Shown: positions 22,262-33,736 of the stretch, piece by piece
How positions within the stretch are numbered: position 1 is the stretch's first letter
How the letters are laid out: every line of letters begins with the position of its first letter
DNA from: Didymella arachidicola
Taxonomy: Eukaryota; Ascomycota; Dothideomycetes; Pleosporales; Didymellaceae
Reading direction: 5' to 3'
Assembly (NCBI GenBank): GCA_016630955.3
Contig: CM049986.1
Span: 2,418,001-2,482,000, forward strand
DNA: 64,000 nt
Notes under the pieces: model-generated
Databases searched by the model: none
Told to the model about the DNA's origin: nothing
Seen by the model: only the letters and a program-made list of their open reading frames with translations
Program-made: the position numbers and the translations under genes

Positions 22262-23795
22262 CTAAGCAGTTTCGCCTCTTTTCCAAAATTTCAAACCCTT
22301 CTTCTCTCTCTCTTTCTCTTTGCTCCTACCCTTGTCTTCCTGCGCCGGGCTCGGCACTCTGACCTTCGCGGCCGCAGCCGCCATATTATTCAGCATCTCT
22401 GCCCTCTCATAATCCCATGGCTTCGCCCACCTCGTCTCCGGTATCTCACCCAATTTCGTGCTGTCGCTGGCAAAGGTGTATGAACTCGGTGTTAATTTAT
22501 CCAGTCTCCTTTTAACGGGCGCTGGGATGCCGGACGGCGGCGTTGGGCGCAGTGGCGATGGGATTGCGGATGCGACGGACATGGCTTCGAGTTTGGTGTT
22601 GCTAAGTGCGGACGGCTTCGCGGGAACGGGCGGTGGTTGTTGTCTCTTCGGGGATGATGTTGATGGTTTGGGTGTTGATGTCGAGGATCGCCGAGGTGTT
22701 GAAGTGAAGTCCGGAAGCTTGGGGATCGGCTGATTGACGTGCTCTGGCATGAAGCTGAAGTAGTCGTATGGTTGCACATACGGTGACCATGCTGCTGGAC
22801 GAACGACATCGAGCGAGTCAACACGTCCACGGTCAAGTTGGGGCCACGAGGGTGGGGCGTCTGCGTACGCGCCACGCGCATAAGCAGCGGTCTTTGTGTC
22901 TGACCTGTTAAAGATCATGGGGTCTAGCACTGCGTACTCAGGGACTGGCGATTGCAAAGGTGAAGTGTATGGCGATGTGTGAGGTGAGTTCGGCTTCGAG
23001 CTAGGCTTTGAAGTGCTGCTCTTGGACGTGCTGTCTCTCCTTGTGGTGTTTCTAGACTTGGACCTAACCATGCAAAGCTGAGGCTGACTGGAGCTCTTCG
23101 TGGCCATCTTCGTCACGTGGGAGCCGCTTGGGCGGCGCTTCGAAGCGGTGGACTTCCTAGTGTCTTTGCTGGAGTCGGAACTGTTGCCTGACGACTCTGC
23201 ATATTGTGGTGCATTGGTTCTGAGGGCAGGATGAATTTGCAGTTGCGACTGGCTCAGTCGCTGATATAATTGGCTCATACTTGTCAGTGCATCTCGTCGT
23301 GATGTCTCGGACAGATCTGTCAAAGATTTGTAGTTCATCTTCATGTGGCCATGAACGCCCTTTTGTTCGTGATGCAAAAAAGCGGTGATGATGCCAACGA
23401 GGCCTGTGTTGAGCCTCATCAAGATTTCGGCAAGAGACGCATGGGCAATGGCTGCTTTCGATCAGCACTGATTGAAGTATGTGATAACGACAACTACACT
23501 TACAGTCACCCTTGGCGAATCTGGACCCCATGCCTTTCTGTCCATAGCACTCTTCATACCTCTCCGCCAGGTCTTGTGGGCCCCTGCGCAATGAGTTGGA
23601 CAGTTGAAGCTCTGCACTGTTGATGGGCTCTGGTGCTTGAATCTCTTTACGAGCTTTGTGTTTTCTTCTTCTTTCGCGCAAGCGCTTGAATATGTTGAGT
23701 CCATTTGTGAATGCTTCTATTAGGTTGTGTACGCAGTGTGAGACATCGCCCTCATCCCCAGCCTTGTGAGGCTTCTCTTGTGTTCGCACCGCCAT
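22262..23795 (-). CDS. Conserved fungal protein of unknown function, Ser/Pro-rich
   Basis: Two exons, 23795-23504 and 23454-22262, with a 49-nt intron, join as RFAKGDSAIAHASLAEILMRL and give 494 residues. The first 170 residues look folded and helical (NLIEAFTNGLNIFKRLRERRRKHK, then ELQLSNSLRRGPQDLAERYEE). The rest is disordered, rich in Ser, Pro and Thr. It contains a polyproline stretch (QQPPPVPAKPSA) that could bind SH3 domains, and it ends in a basic EKEREKKGLKFWKRG. Start chosen at MAVRTQEK because upstream sequence in frame looks non-coding. No family name recognised. It converges on the F-box gene across about 260 bp. Confidence 0.7.
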
Positions 23796-24530
23796 GATTT
23801 CAGATCGCTGTTGAATGCATTGGCAGGAAGGAATAAAGTACCAGTTCGAAACCAAAGGGAATAATCGAATGTGTAGCTGCTCTATTGTCGAGGTACTAGC
23901 GAGTGTAAAAGAGTCATCCCAAAACCGCGCCAAAGACCAGGCGGGCCTGGTCACTTATCCGTGAGCTTCATCCCGGCTCAAATAGCTCCAACGCGATTTC
24001 GCCTCGCTACTGTTCCTGCATCTTTGACTGGGTGTTACCTTTCACGCTCGCACCGTTTCAAGCTTGTGCTGCGCGGACACTACTCGTGGACGCATGTAGC
24101 CGCCTCGAGGCCGTGTCTTGGACGTGATTTTGAATCCTAGTGGCTGACACGTCGCCGCTACCCCTGCAAATTAATGGACTAGGGCCGACCACCGCTTGCT
24201 CTCCGCACGAAGCCCATGCGGTGAGACAACATGAGCGTTGTCGAGTGGGTTGCAATAAAGTGGGCTTCTGCGAGGCTGGAAGTACATGAGTGGGCAGGAA
24301 GATAGAGTTGCAGCGTCGCGCATAAAACTCTACGAACAGCGAATATTGAGGTGGTTGGGCAGTTGTGCTTCACTTTGCAGCACGTGGGGATCGAATTGGA
24401 GGACCGAGCGTACATGTTGCTACAACACCATTTGTGGGTATCTATGTACTATATTACCGAGGCGCATTGCTCACTCGTTGCTGCTTCAAAATCCAAACGC
24501 CACGCTATGCAATGCAATGGTCATGTATCT
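23796..24530. other. Intergenic spacer
   Basis: About 735 bp between two minus-strand genes. It must contain the 3' end of hrd1 and the promoter of the Ser/Pro-rich gene. No other gene or RNA is visible. Confidence 0.5.
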
Positions 24531-26909
24531 CTATTGTTCGTTGTCGTCTGCGTCTTCCACCGTGACTGCCCGTTTTGTGACGTTCTGCCCTTCTGGGTTG
24601 CTTCCTGCGACCGCGGAGCTTGAGCCTTCCGCCTCATTCCGCTTGGGGAGGTCGCCAAAGCTCCAGCTCGATTCGAGTGAGTTGAATGCGGCTGGTTTAG
24701 GCGATGGGCTCGTAGTCGGAGCTGCAGCTGTCGTGGTCTCAGAAGGTGCAGGCTGCACTGGTGTTGAGTCTGCCTGTGATTGAGCCAGCACCGGTCGAAC
24801 TTCTGTGACCACAGGAGCGGATTCGACCACTGATGCTGGACCTGCAAGTTGCGACGTCGACTGTGATGGCAGCAACGATGGAGTTGGAGCGCTCGCAGAA
24901 GCTGATTGCGCTGTCAATGCCATGGGACGCAATGTCCACCCTTCCGGGAGGGTCAGTCCCTCAGGCATCCCAGCATCGCCTTGCCTCAAGACTTGATCCC
25001 TGGCAAAGTATGCTTGCGGAGCGAACGAGCTGATACTTTGCGCCTCCATGGGTGTAACACCACTTGCTTGCTGACCGGTCGCCGAGAGAGCGTTGAGGCG
25101 GTTGAGCTCGACGAGAAGTCTTGACGTCACCTCCAACTGCTCGTTCTGTACGTTCAATTGGCGAAGTTGTTGAATTATGTGCTGCTGAATGCGCAGTATA
25201 TCGTAGCGGATGTCGATAGGTTGCTGCGCGAGAGCTGCGCCCACCTGATCCGTTGGAATCATAGGCAAAGCGTTGGAGAACTGCGCTTGTGCTGGAAACT
25301 GTCCTGCTGGCAACTGAGTCGGTGCTTGAGGGACTTGCCCTACTACAGCCTGTTGGCGCAGCTGATCAATAGCGTTCCTCACGTTGTTCGCGTTGCCAGC
25401 TTGCTCAGCGGGTAGGCGGAGGTTTCCAAGCGCAAGTCGAAATGGTCCAAAGTTGAAAACGCGCATGTTGCCATTCGGCCGATTCGGCTGCGCACCTTGC
25501 TGCGCTGGTGCACCGGGCTGCACTTGATTCGCAGGAGGTTGCTGCGCATTGCCTGGCAGGAAACCTCGCAGACCACCCTGGAACTGCGCATTGGGCTGAT
25601 TCGGTAGGTTTGCTGCAGCTGGATTCGCTTGGTTGTTGGCTTGAGCTGGCTGTGGTGTAGCGTCTCCCAGTACAGGTCGTCGACATGTTGGACATACTTG
25701 CTGTCGCTCGAGCCAGCTCCTTAGGCAGCTGAAATGCAGGATGTGCCCACACGGTAGCTTCTTTGGCCGTTGCCGCTCGTCCACTCTCCGTCCTGCTTGC
25801 GCGCCTTCAGCATTAGGTGGAATCCAGGGTCGCATCTCCTCCCGACACACAATACAGATGTTCTCGCGGCTCAGGTCGTCTCCAGTCGCATCCGGGTAGC
25901 GAGTATTCATGTCGCGAGTCGCGTTGCGGTATTGAATGAAATCGTTGATGCGCTTGATGAGTGAGCGAACAGACATGAACAAATCCCGCATAATGTGAAT
26001 GGGTATTCCGTAGAATGTCATGAGGACCGTGAAGAACCCCATGTAGACTGAGGCCTTGACGAAGTCGGTGGCGAGATCCAGATAGAACACCCAGCGGCCT
26101 TTTTCCTCCCACCCAGGGACATCAGCTTCATCGTCATCGTAATCTCCCTCTTCATCAGAAGGAGCGTCCGCGCCTTCAGCCGCAGCTTGTTGGCGAGCTT
26201 GTTCCCTTGTGACTCTCCGAGCCTCATCTCTCGCCCTCTCCTGGTGTTGTGTGATGGCAATCTCGACGAGAGATAGACCGTAGCGCATAAGTGTGGATAT
26301 TGATGCGATTGCGAGGAGGACGTATTCAAAGCCAAACATGACCATGACGCCTGGCCGAGCTGCTGAGAGGATCGAGGACACACAGTACTGCGTCATGTAG
26401 ACATCGAAGAAGACGGAAAGCAGCAAAGAGCTAGCGAGTCTTGCGTGGAAGAGTCGTGGGTTCGCTGGTGGTTGCTGTTCGAGAAACTCGACCCTTCCCT
26501 CTCCAATCCACTGCCACACCTTGCCAGCGAGGAGGCAAAGGAACATGGTAAAGAACCACAAGCCGATATCGTCTCTAAAGATAGTCATTGCGAGCAGGGT
26601 CTCACTGACTGCAAACCACGCTTTGTCGTACAGCTGCTCGGTCTCGATAGGTCGGAGTGGGCCATAAAAGAGGCGCTGAAGTCCATAACCAAAGCTTGCC
26701 GCTACAATGAGCATCAAGTTGACCAGAAACATCAAAGAGCCGGTGCTCTGTGAAATATACACGGCAGCTGAGTAGAAATTCGGACGCTCGTAATAGGCGC
26801 GTGCGAGCACGATGTTGGCCATAACGGCCGAGCCCTGCAAGTGTTAACAAAAGAAGTCGTACTCTCGCTGTGGTTACTATACCGTTACGTAGAGCTTGAG
26901 GCAGCCCAT
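24531..26909 (-). CDS. hrd1: ERAD E3 ubiquitin ligase Hrd1
   Basis: Hrd1/synoviolin is the membrane RING ligase and retrotranslocation channel of ER-associated degradation. A 21-nt first exon (26909-26889, MGCLKLY) is joined through a 54-nt intron to 26834-24531, giving 774 residues. The multi-spanning N-terminal domain (residues 1 to about 320) contains ERPNFYSAAVYISQS and FEYVLLAIASISTLMRYGLSLVEI. The RING-H2 near residues 335-395 has CIVCREEM, a 30-residue insert, CGHILHFSCLRSWLERQQVCPTCRRPV. The long Gln/Pro/Ala-rich C-terminal tail is typical. An acidic linker (DEEGDYDDDEAD) lies in the cytosolic loop. Divergent from the invertase gene. Confidence 0.93.
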
Positions 26910-27928
26910 GGTGTATTGGCTCGGTGTCAAGTAGATCAAGGAATGGTTATCATTGCTGTTTGCTGTTGTGAAAGAACGCGTTGTCGTCGGCAGTCAATGA
27001 TCGTCATTAGTGTTGGAGCAAGCTGCCACGTTTCGAGCTCTATCTCACGTGAAGATAACGATAGATGACATCAGCCACTGCGGACCTCCGCAATCCCCCA
27101 GAAATCTCCAAGCCTGGACCATTGAACAGTTCCAACGACAGAGCTCTCCCGTTGGAGCCTCACTGCGGAGAACTTTCTCGAAGATCTCCACTTGAGATGA
27201 TATCCGCAGCCATGCTCCGTCTTGCATAGGTCCAGACAGCTGTCTTTTGTCAACCCTGCATCTGCCGGCAGCTGTTGATGTGAGTAACAGCTTGCGCCTA
27301 CGCTGGTTCGTGCGCCCTCGGGAGGATTATCGGTCATGTGTTGCGCTCTCGGGAGGTTCACGATGGTGTGTGCACGTCCGCAATTGAGCCTCACGATTCA
27401 GCGCTGGGCCCTCTACGGTAATTACGGCGGTAAGCTTCTCACGATGGCCTCAACTCGGGCGATTTGTTGAAAAATCTTCGTTGACGCCGTTGCGTCCTTT
27501 GCCCATGGGGTGGCACACTTGAACCTTCATGGAGAGATCTCCGTTCCCAGAAAGCCTGCTAAGACCGCGCCATCCACGAGCAGCCCGCGATCGCAGGCTC
27601 GAGAGGCTGAATATGAGCCTTCCTATACGCGTTCCAGAACAATGATGTACGCCAACGCTTGCATCCGTTGTGGGGTGCACGAGGGGTTCGTGGGGATCTA
27701 TACGGTCTATGACAAGCTACTGCATCCCCGGCCCCAGTTATGCGTCTACAATGAGCAAAGCCCAAGTCCAAGTGGTCGGCGTCCAAGCTCTTTCTTGGGG
27801 CATGATGCATGTCTGCTCTCATCAGAAAGATCCTGCTTCGGACACAGGAACGACTACATAAAGCTCTTCGAGCACCCATATTGTAGATCGTCAGCTTCAA
27901 GCCCGTCTTCATTCCAATCTTAGAGACA
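26910..27928. promoter_or_regulatory. Divergent promoter region between hrd1 and invertase
   Basis: About 1.0 kb shared upstream DNA. No gene seen on either strand. The right half contains the clustered GC-rich CreA-type words listed separately. Confidence 0.55.
27670..27737. promoter_or_regulatory. Cluster of four CreA/Mig1-type sites upstream of invertase
   Basis: Within 68 bp there are four matches to the CreA consensus SYGGRG: GTGGGG at 27670 and 27690 on the plus strand, and CCGGGG and CTGGGG back to back on the minus strand at 27726-27737. The last pair lies about 190 bp before the invertase ATG. CreA represses sugar-hydrolase genes on glucose, so the position is fitting; binding is inferred only. 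Confidence 0.5.
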
Positions 27929-30008
27929 ATGCATTGGTCAATTGCTGTATTGAGCTACGTGCTCGGGTCTGCCCTTGCGCAGAACTCAGGCTCTGATTAC
28001 AACACCACGGCACCAAACCTTGGTTCTGATGTCCTCACCGCGGACATGATATCAGACATGGGCAACAACACCCTGTTCAACAGGTGGCGGCCTACCTACC
28101 ATTTCATCTCGCCTGCTGGCTGGATGAACGTAAGTCTATCAATCAATCCAGAGCCAACAAGATCCTGAGAGTCTCTAGGACCCATGTGGTATGATGTACG
28201 ATCCTACTACGGAAACATATCACATCCAATACCAGTTTCACCCCAATCACGTCAACTGGGGCAATATATCATGGGGGTATGTGAACCTCGATACACCAAA
28301 TAAGCTTACACTAAAGCACTTAGTCACGCCACATCCAAGGACATGGTGACATGGACTGACGTTGGAGGCTGGGAGAACGCTCAGGCACAGTCTGTCGGCA
28401 CAGGACCCGATCCTACGTCCAGGAACAGCTCCTACTATGGCCTGGGTATTTTCTCAGGTACCGCACAGCCATACAATCTTACAGGTGGTCAGGATGGCAC
28501 TCTTATCGCGTTCTATACAGCGGTTCAATACCTTCCTACCAACTGGGCTATTCCGTATATCAACGGTACGGAGAAGCAGGCCATTGTTATATCCCACGAC
28601 AGCGGTGAGACTTGGGAGCAGTACGAGGGCAACCCTATCATCTCGGAACATCCCGAAGGCTGGAACGTTACTGGCTGGCGCGATCCTTTCGTTGAGCCCT
28701 GGCCCGAGATGGATGCTATCCTCGGACAGGAAGAGCCTCACTGGTATATGGTCCTCGGTTCTGGTATCAAAGGCGCAAACGGCGGCGGCCGAATTCCTTT
28801 CTACTCTGCTCCTCAGTCCAACTTGACTGATTGGACTTTCCTTGGTGCTCTCTGGGAGCCCAAACCTAACCAGACACTTGGTTCACTGGTCGAGACTGGT
28901 ACCTATGGTTTCAACTTTGAGGTCTCCAACTTCTTCTCTCTGCCCGACGAGGACAACGATATTCACTACTACGTTCTCATGGGTACTGAGGGCGGCAACC
29001 TTACCTGGCACCCTCGTGCTCAGTGGGGTCTGTGGAATGAGGGCCAGGTCACCAGGCGCGAGAATGGATCTGCTGAATTCACTCCTGTCTCTGGTGGTGT
29101 CATCGACTCTGGTCTCCTCTACGCCGTCACCAGCTTCAACGACACCAAGAACAACCGTCGTGTCCAATTGGGCTGGGCCACTGAGGAGAACAACGGTTTT
29201 GGCATGCTCCAGAACGGTTACCAGGGTGCCATGGCTCTCCCTCGTGAGATGTACGTCATTAAGACGCGTGATCTTGTGAATGCTGATGGCGGCTTGACAA
29301 CAAAGGGTAGCACTCGCGTTACTGAGCACGCCAACGGCACCTTCACCGGTTACACTCTTGGTGCTCGCCCTCTGCCTGACGTGGTTGAAGCTCTTCGTGG
29401 CGAAGAGCGCACCATCGATATTATTTCTAACTGGACCGAGAGTATGCAAATCGGAGAAGGTAGCGCTCACATGGAGCTTGCTGTTACTCTGAGCAACTGC
29501 ACCGGACCCGCCGGTGTGACTATTGCCGCCAGCTCGAACGGCGAGGAGTACACTCACATCTACTATGACCCCTCGAACTACACCGTCAACGTTGACCGCT
29601 CCCACTCTTCAACAATCAATGAGTACGCCAACTACACTATGCTCGGCTACTTCTACCCTTACACCTTCTCCAACGGCACCACTGAATCGTTGCACATGGA
29701 CATCTTCATCGACGGTTCGCTCGTCGAAGTCTACATCAACGTAAGTCTGAACGTTGCTCACAAAGTGTGCATCATCTAACAGTAGTCAGGACCGCTTCTG
29801 GTTGACAACTCGCATCTATCCCGCCCGCCTCGACAGTGTCAACTACGGTATTTACGTTGGTGACAACTCCAGTGTCCAGGTCTCAAACCTCAGGACCTGG
29901 GAGATCAGCACGAATGTCTTCCCTGACCGTCCTGTCAACTCCAGCTCCGAGCTCGTCTTCGACACGCCCGAGGAGACGAACAACTACGTTTGGTGGACCG
30001 GAAACTAA
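27929..30008 (+). CDS. GH32 invertase / beta-fructofuranosidase
   Basis: GH32 enzymes hydrolyse sucrose, inulin or other fructans. Four exons: 27929-28129, 28179-28276, 28324-29740 and 29790-30008, with introns of 47-49 nt, give 644 residues. A signal peptide (MHWSIAVLSYVLGSALAQ) shows export. Catalytic motifs: WMNDP with nucleophile Asp68, the RDP motif in GWRDPFVEP near residue 218, and the acid/base Glu in FEVSNFF (about 298), which has EV in place of the usual EC. The C-terminal beta-sandwich holds the signature MDIFIDGSLVEVYIN. Many N-glycosylation sites. The choice between invertase and inulinase cannot be made from sequence. Confidence 0.93.
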
Positions 30009-30559
30009 GCCTGTCGCTAATGAAATTGATGAATGACTGGGTGCGAAACTTGTACATATGAACCCATTCACGATATAACGACTACTCAGACACTCGTCTG
30101 AATGTATATAGTAACGACGCAAAGTACTGCAACGTGTATCTACAATTTTATCTCCGACCCAATATGCACTTCTCCCAAATACCCGGTTCACGCTGACAAA
30201 CCCTACGGCGTTCTTGCCGTGCACTTGAGCAGCGCCCTCCCACCACCACAACAGCGCCCTTGAGCCTTAAAACCAGCGACTTCGAGCCCCACCGACGCAG
30301 CGACGTCGTCATGGTATTCCCCACAGAATGCCCCAATTGGACACCCCGCAGCATGCGGCGTCCTCCACGTGGAGGTGTGCAGCTCCGTCCACCGGCTAAA
30401 AGGGACGAACAGCCGTAGTTGGACGACCTATCGACGCAAGCTGAAGGTAGCGCGATGACAAAGGCTTGAATGCACTCATACTTATAGACTATCGCCTCTC
30501 TTCGGCTTTGTGCTTCAAGATATCTTTTAAGTCTGATTTTGTGGAATTGAGAGTCCAAA
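30009..30559. other. Intergenic spacer before the PhyH gene
   Basis: 551 bp holding the invertase 3' end and the PhyH promoter. The only notable element is the 14-bp palindrome at 30362-30375. Confidence 0.5.
30362..30375. promoter_or_regulatory. 14-bp palindrome with CACGTG E-box core
   Basis: CCTCCACGTGGAGG is a perfect palindrome about 185 bp before the PhyH start. CACGTG is the classic bHLH binding core; the flanks extend the symmetry by four bases each side. Function is inferred only. Confidence 0.35.
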
Positions 30560-31619
30560 ATGGCAGACGCGGAAAAGCAGTATCGGCTCACGCAGGAGCA
30601 AATCGGCTTCTTTGTTCAAAATGGGTGGTTGAAGCTGAGCAACTGCTTCACGAAAGAGCAGGCAGATGACCTGCAGTCCACATTATGGACACGTTTGGGC
30701 ATGGATCCGAATGACATGGCAACATGGTGTGTATTCCATTTTGACATCGCTCTTCCCGCGGTCACTCATCTTCAACAGGCACACTGAGCGCACCAACATG
30801 CCCCACTGGAAAGAATTTCAAGTCTCATCCTTCGCGCCGCGCGCCTGGGGCGGAATATGTGGCCTTGTCGGCGGCAGCGAGAAAGTCGATGTGGACTCCG
30901 AAGTAGGGTACTGGAAGGACAGTTTCATCGTTAACCTTGGGACACCTGAGAAGCACAACAAGTTGGTGAAGCCGCAAGAGCTCGATAACTGGCACGTCGA
31001 TGGCGACTTCTTCGTGCATTATCTCGATTCGCCGGAGCAGGCGCTGCTTGTCATCCCGCTGTGGACAGACATTGTACCGGGAGGTGGTGGCACGATGATC
31101 TGCCCTGCAGCGATCCCGCATGTGGCAAAGCACTTGTATGAGAATCCCGAGGGCGTAAGCCCGAGGATGACACCTAGGAATGAGAATCCTCAGTTCACGC
31201 AAGAGAAGGGCTTAGAGTGGTATATCGAGCTGGCCAAGAGGATGCCCGATGAGGCTTTCGTCGAGGTTACTGGTGTGGTGGGCGATGTCTTCTTGCTGCA
31301 TCCACTGATGATGCATAGTGCGTCGAACAACATGCTGAGGAAGGTGAGGGTTATTACAAATCCGCCTGTTTCGGTCAAAGAGCCCTTCGTGTTTGATCGC
31401 GAGGATGGGAACTACAGTGCAGTTGAGAAGAAAACCCTGGCCGCGTTGGGCAAAGAAAGGCTTGATGGGTGGAAAATCTCTGCCGAGAGGCAGAGAATCG
31501 TGCCTGAGCGGGTGAGGATCCAAGAGAGGATGAAGAAAGAGGAGGAGGAGCGATTGCGAAAGGTGCAAGAGAGCAATCAGAGTGTGGAAAGCACGCAGCA
31601 GGTGCCTACCACGGCCTAA
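30560..31619 (+). CDS. Phytanoyl-CoA dioxygenase (PhyH) family protein
   Basis: A non-haem Fe(II)/2-oxoglutarate-dependent oxygenase. Exons 30560-30726 and 30779-31619 with a 52-nt intron join as MATWHTERTNMPHW and give 335 residues. The iron ligands His127 and Asp129 are in WHVDGDFFVHYL; the distal His (about 228) lies in DVFLLHPLMMHSAS. The fold otherwise matches fungal PhyH proteins, with a charged coiled tail (RERMKKEEEERLRK-like). No peroxisomal targeting signal is seen at the C terminus (ends TTA). Substrate unknown. Its stop codon touches that of the convergent GST gene. Confidence 0.88.
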
Positions 31620-32440
31620 ATAGCCCGAGAATGGAGCAATCTCAATGCTTCGCTTGTGTAGTATTTGCACGTAAGTTGTTTCAGATATATGTTGCTTTTC
31701 TTCCTCCAAAAGTCCGACTTGACACCACCAGCCTGAATCAGTGTCCTTTCCGGTGGTTCCGCGCCCAACAGCAACCTCATCTCTGGATCTCCCTTTTCCA
31801 TAGCTCTCTGATACGCCGGTCGGGCTCCGATATTCTTCAGGTATCGCACAATATTCGGATACTTCTCGAAGCTCACAAGCGGACCGAAATACCGTTTCGA
31901 CGTGAACGAGTACACACTCATGATGTCTGCAACAGTAAACTCCTCTCCAGCAAGCCACTTGTTATTCTTCAACCGCTCATCCATGACCCTGAGCGTCTCA
32001 TGCAGACCATGCATGGAGAACTTCTGTGCCATATTGTCCTCGGGAATCTGCCCAATCTCGAAGAACGTGAAGCGATTCATGAGCGCCTGCAGCGTGCCGT
32101 TCGAGAAGTGATACCAGTAAATGAAGTCGACGTAACCAGGCTCACCATACGACTTCGCAAGCCTCTTTTCGCGGGTCTGGCTTCCGTATTCCCCTAAGGC
32201 GCTCTTGGCAAGTATGTAGTCGCAGATTGCGGCGCTTTCAGACAGTGTGACACCGGCTTCTGGATCCTCAATGAAGGGTGCTTTGCCAGTGGAATTCCCA
32301 AGAACGCTCTTGAGGGATTCTGGAGCTGCGATTGGGTCGCGCGTATGGTGGATGATCTTATAGTCGATTGCTAGTTCTTCGCAGAGGAAGAGGATGCGCT
32401 CGCTTTGGGAGATCCCGAGGTGATGGACTGTTAACACCAT
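31616..32440 (-). CDS. Glutathione S-transferase-like protein
   Basis: Single frame of 274 residues from ATG 32440 (MVLTVHHLG). The thioredoxin-like N-terminal domain (SQSERILFLCEELAIDY, then GKAPFIEDPEAGVTLSESAAICDYIL) holds the glutathione site with the ES pair after the cis-Pro. The helical C-terminal domain contains WLAGEEFTVADIMSVYS. Family length is usually 210-230. The tail after GAEPPE adds about 40 residues of unlike sequence ending in RLLHSRAI, so the true end may use an unseen 3' intron or an earlier stop. The frame's stop overlaps the PhyH stop. Confidence 0.85.
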   Translation of the reverse strand: MVLTVHHLGISQSERILFLCEELAIDYKIIHHTRDPIAAPESLKSVLGNSTGKAPFIEDPEAGVTLSESAAICDYILAKSALGEYGSQTREKRLAKSYGEPGYVDFIYWYHFSNGTLQALMNRFTFFEIGQIPEDNMAQKFSMHGLHETLRVMDERLKNNKWLAGEEFTVADIMSVYSFTSKRYFGPLVSFEKYPNIVRYLKNIGARPAYQRAMEKGDPEMRLLLGAEPPERTLIQAGGVKSDFWRKKSNIYLKQLTCKYYTSEALRLLHSRAI

Positions 32441-32795
32441 GATGAAGATCGTCTGTGAGCCTGTTGTTCGAAAGTGGCTCCAGTTCAAAGTAACGAAAAG
32501 ATATTACTGAAGAGAAGGATGCTGGAAGACACGGCGTTACCTTCTGAACAGCGCGATTGTGTCGACTATGATTTGGATGCTGTGACGTCAGTCGCCGAAT
32601 CAATACTCACGAAGCGCTCAGTAGATCAATCTCAACCTCGGCAAGTACGTGCTTGCAGGTGAACAAATGTATTGCCAAAGTCGTTGTACAAAAACGCCGT
32701 GCGAGATGCTATAAGTCGCTAAGACGCTAATCGATTCCATTTTTTTTAACTTCATATGGCGAATGCTCTTCACAGCCTTCTCCTGAGATACGTGC
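32441..32795. other. Intergenic spacer
   Basis: About 355 bp between the GST start and the gmh1 stop. It holds the GST promoter; nothing else seen. Confidence 0.5.
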
Positions 32796-33736
32796 TTAGC
32801 CTACTGTCTTTCGCAACCTAGCACCTGCCCACAAGACTGGCGCAAAGTGCTTTGCCATGTTGAAACCGAACAGTGACGCAAACCATAAGATCGTAGTTAC
32901 TGCGACAGGCACAAGCAGAAGCTCTGTGTGATGCAAAAAGGGTAGCGCGTTGTAGCCGAGGAAGGTGATGATGAAGTAGTAGGTAAGCGCAAAGACATAA
33001 AGGGTATTTCCAAGAAGCAGTGAGACCCTACGTGTACTTGATCAGTGACTAGCAATGCTAGGCGGGTCTCCAGACACTCACCAATGGTTCGTTCCCACAA
33101 GTGGCATGCACAGGAACTGTACCACGTATAAGAACACCCAAACCGGTACAAATGCGCGTATTGACACATCCCAGCAGTATCCAAACTCCAGTTCTTCTTT
33201 ACCCTCGCCACCTTCCAAGTTGTACAGCCCTCGTCTTCGACCAGGAAGCATGGAGTTTCCTGGACCCAACAACCGACCGACCAGGAAGTAGAATAGTGTA
33301 GCTGTGATCAACGACAGTAGTAGAAAGTGTACGAAGATAAAGACCAGTGTAATGTGTAGCGTTTGCGTGAAGCCATCTGCGTATGCGAACCCCCATGCGA
33401 GAGAGGTCAGTGTGAGGAAGAACGAGAGTAGGTACGTAAAGGACGGATCTGGTCGATGGTAGGTTTTTGTGGTTTGTTTCTATATATATTAGCTTCAGGA
33501 AAGCGCTCGGATCAAGTGAATTGCTATACATGATAGTATATTTGCCTGAACACCTTCTTCGGTGCTATTATCAAGCTCATGATCTCCCATATGGCCATCT
33601 CGAAGTCCATCTGTGGAAACTTGAACAGACGCTTGAAGAAGCGTGGCATGCGGAACTCGTTCCGCCGTGTTGATGGTGTCGCGCCGAAGTTCGAAGGTCC
33701 ATCATTTGGCCGTGGAAGCTGTATTTGGGAATTCAT
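32796..33736 (-). CDS. gmh1: UNC-50 / Gmh1 family Golgi membrane protein
   Basis: UNC-50 proteins are inner-nuclear/Golgi membrane proteins linked to trafficking and, in yeast, to the Arf-GEF Gea1. Three exons: 33736-33530, 33479-33082 and 33027-32796, with introns of 50 and 54 nt, give 278 residues. Family hallmarks are RLFKFPQMDFEMAIWEI, the APKKVFRQIYYHKQT segment, FYFLVGRLLGP and the conserved GYCWDVSIRAFVPVWVFLYVVQF. About five transmembrane segments are visible. The exon joins restore the exact family sequence, so the model is firm. Divergent from rna14. Confidence 0.93.
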
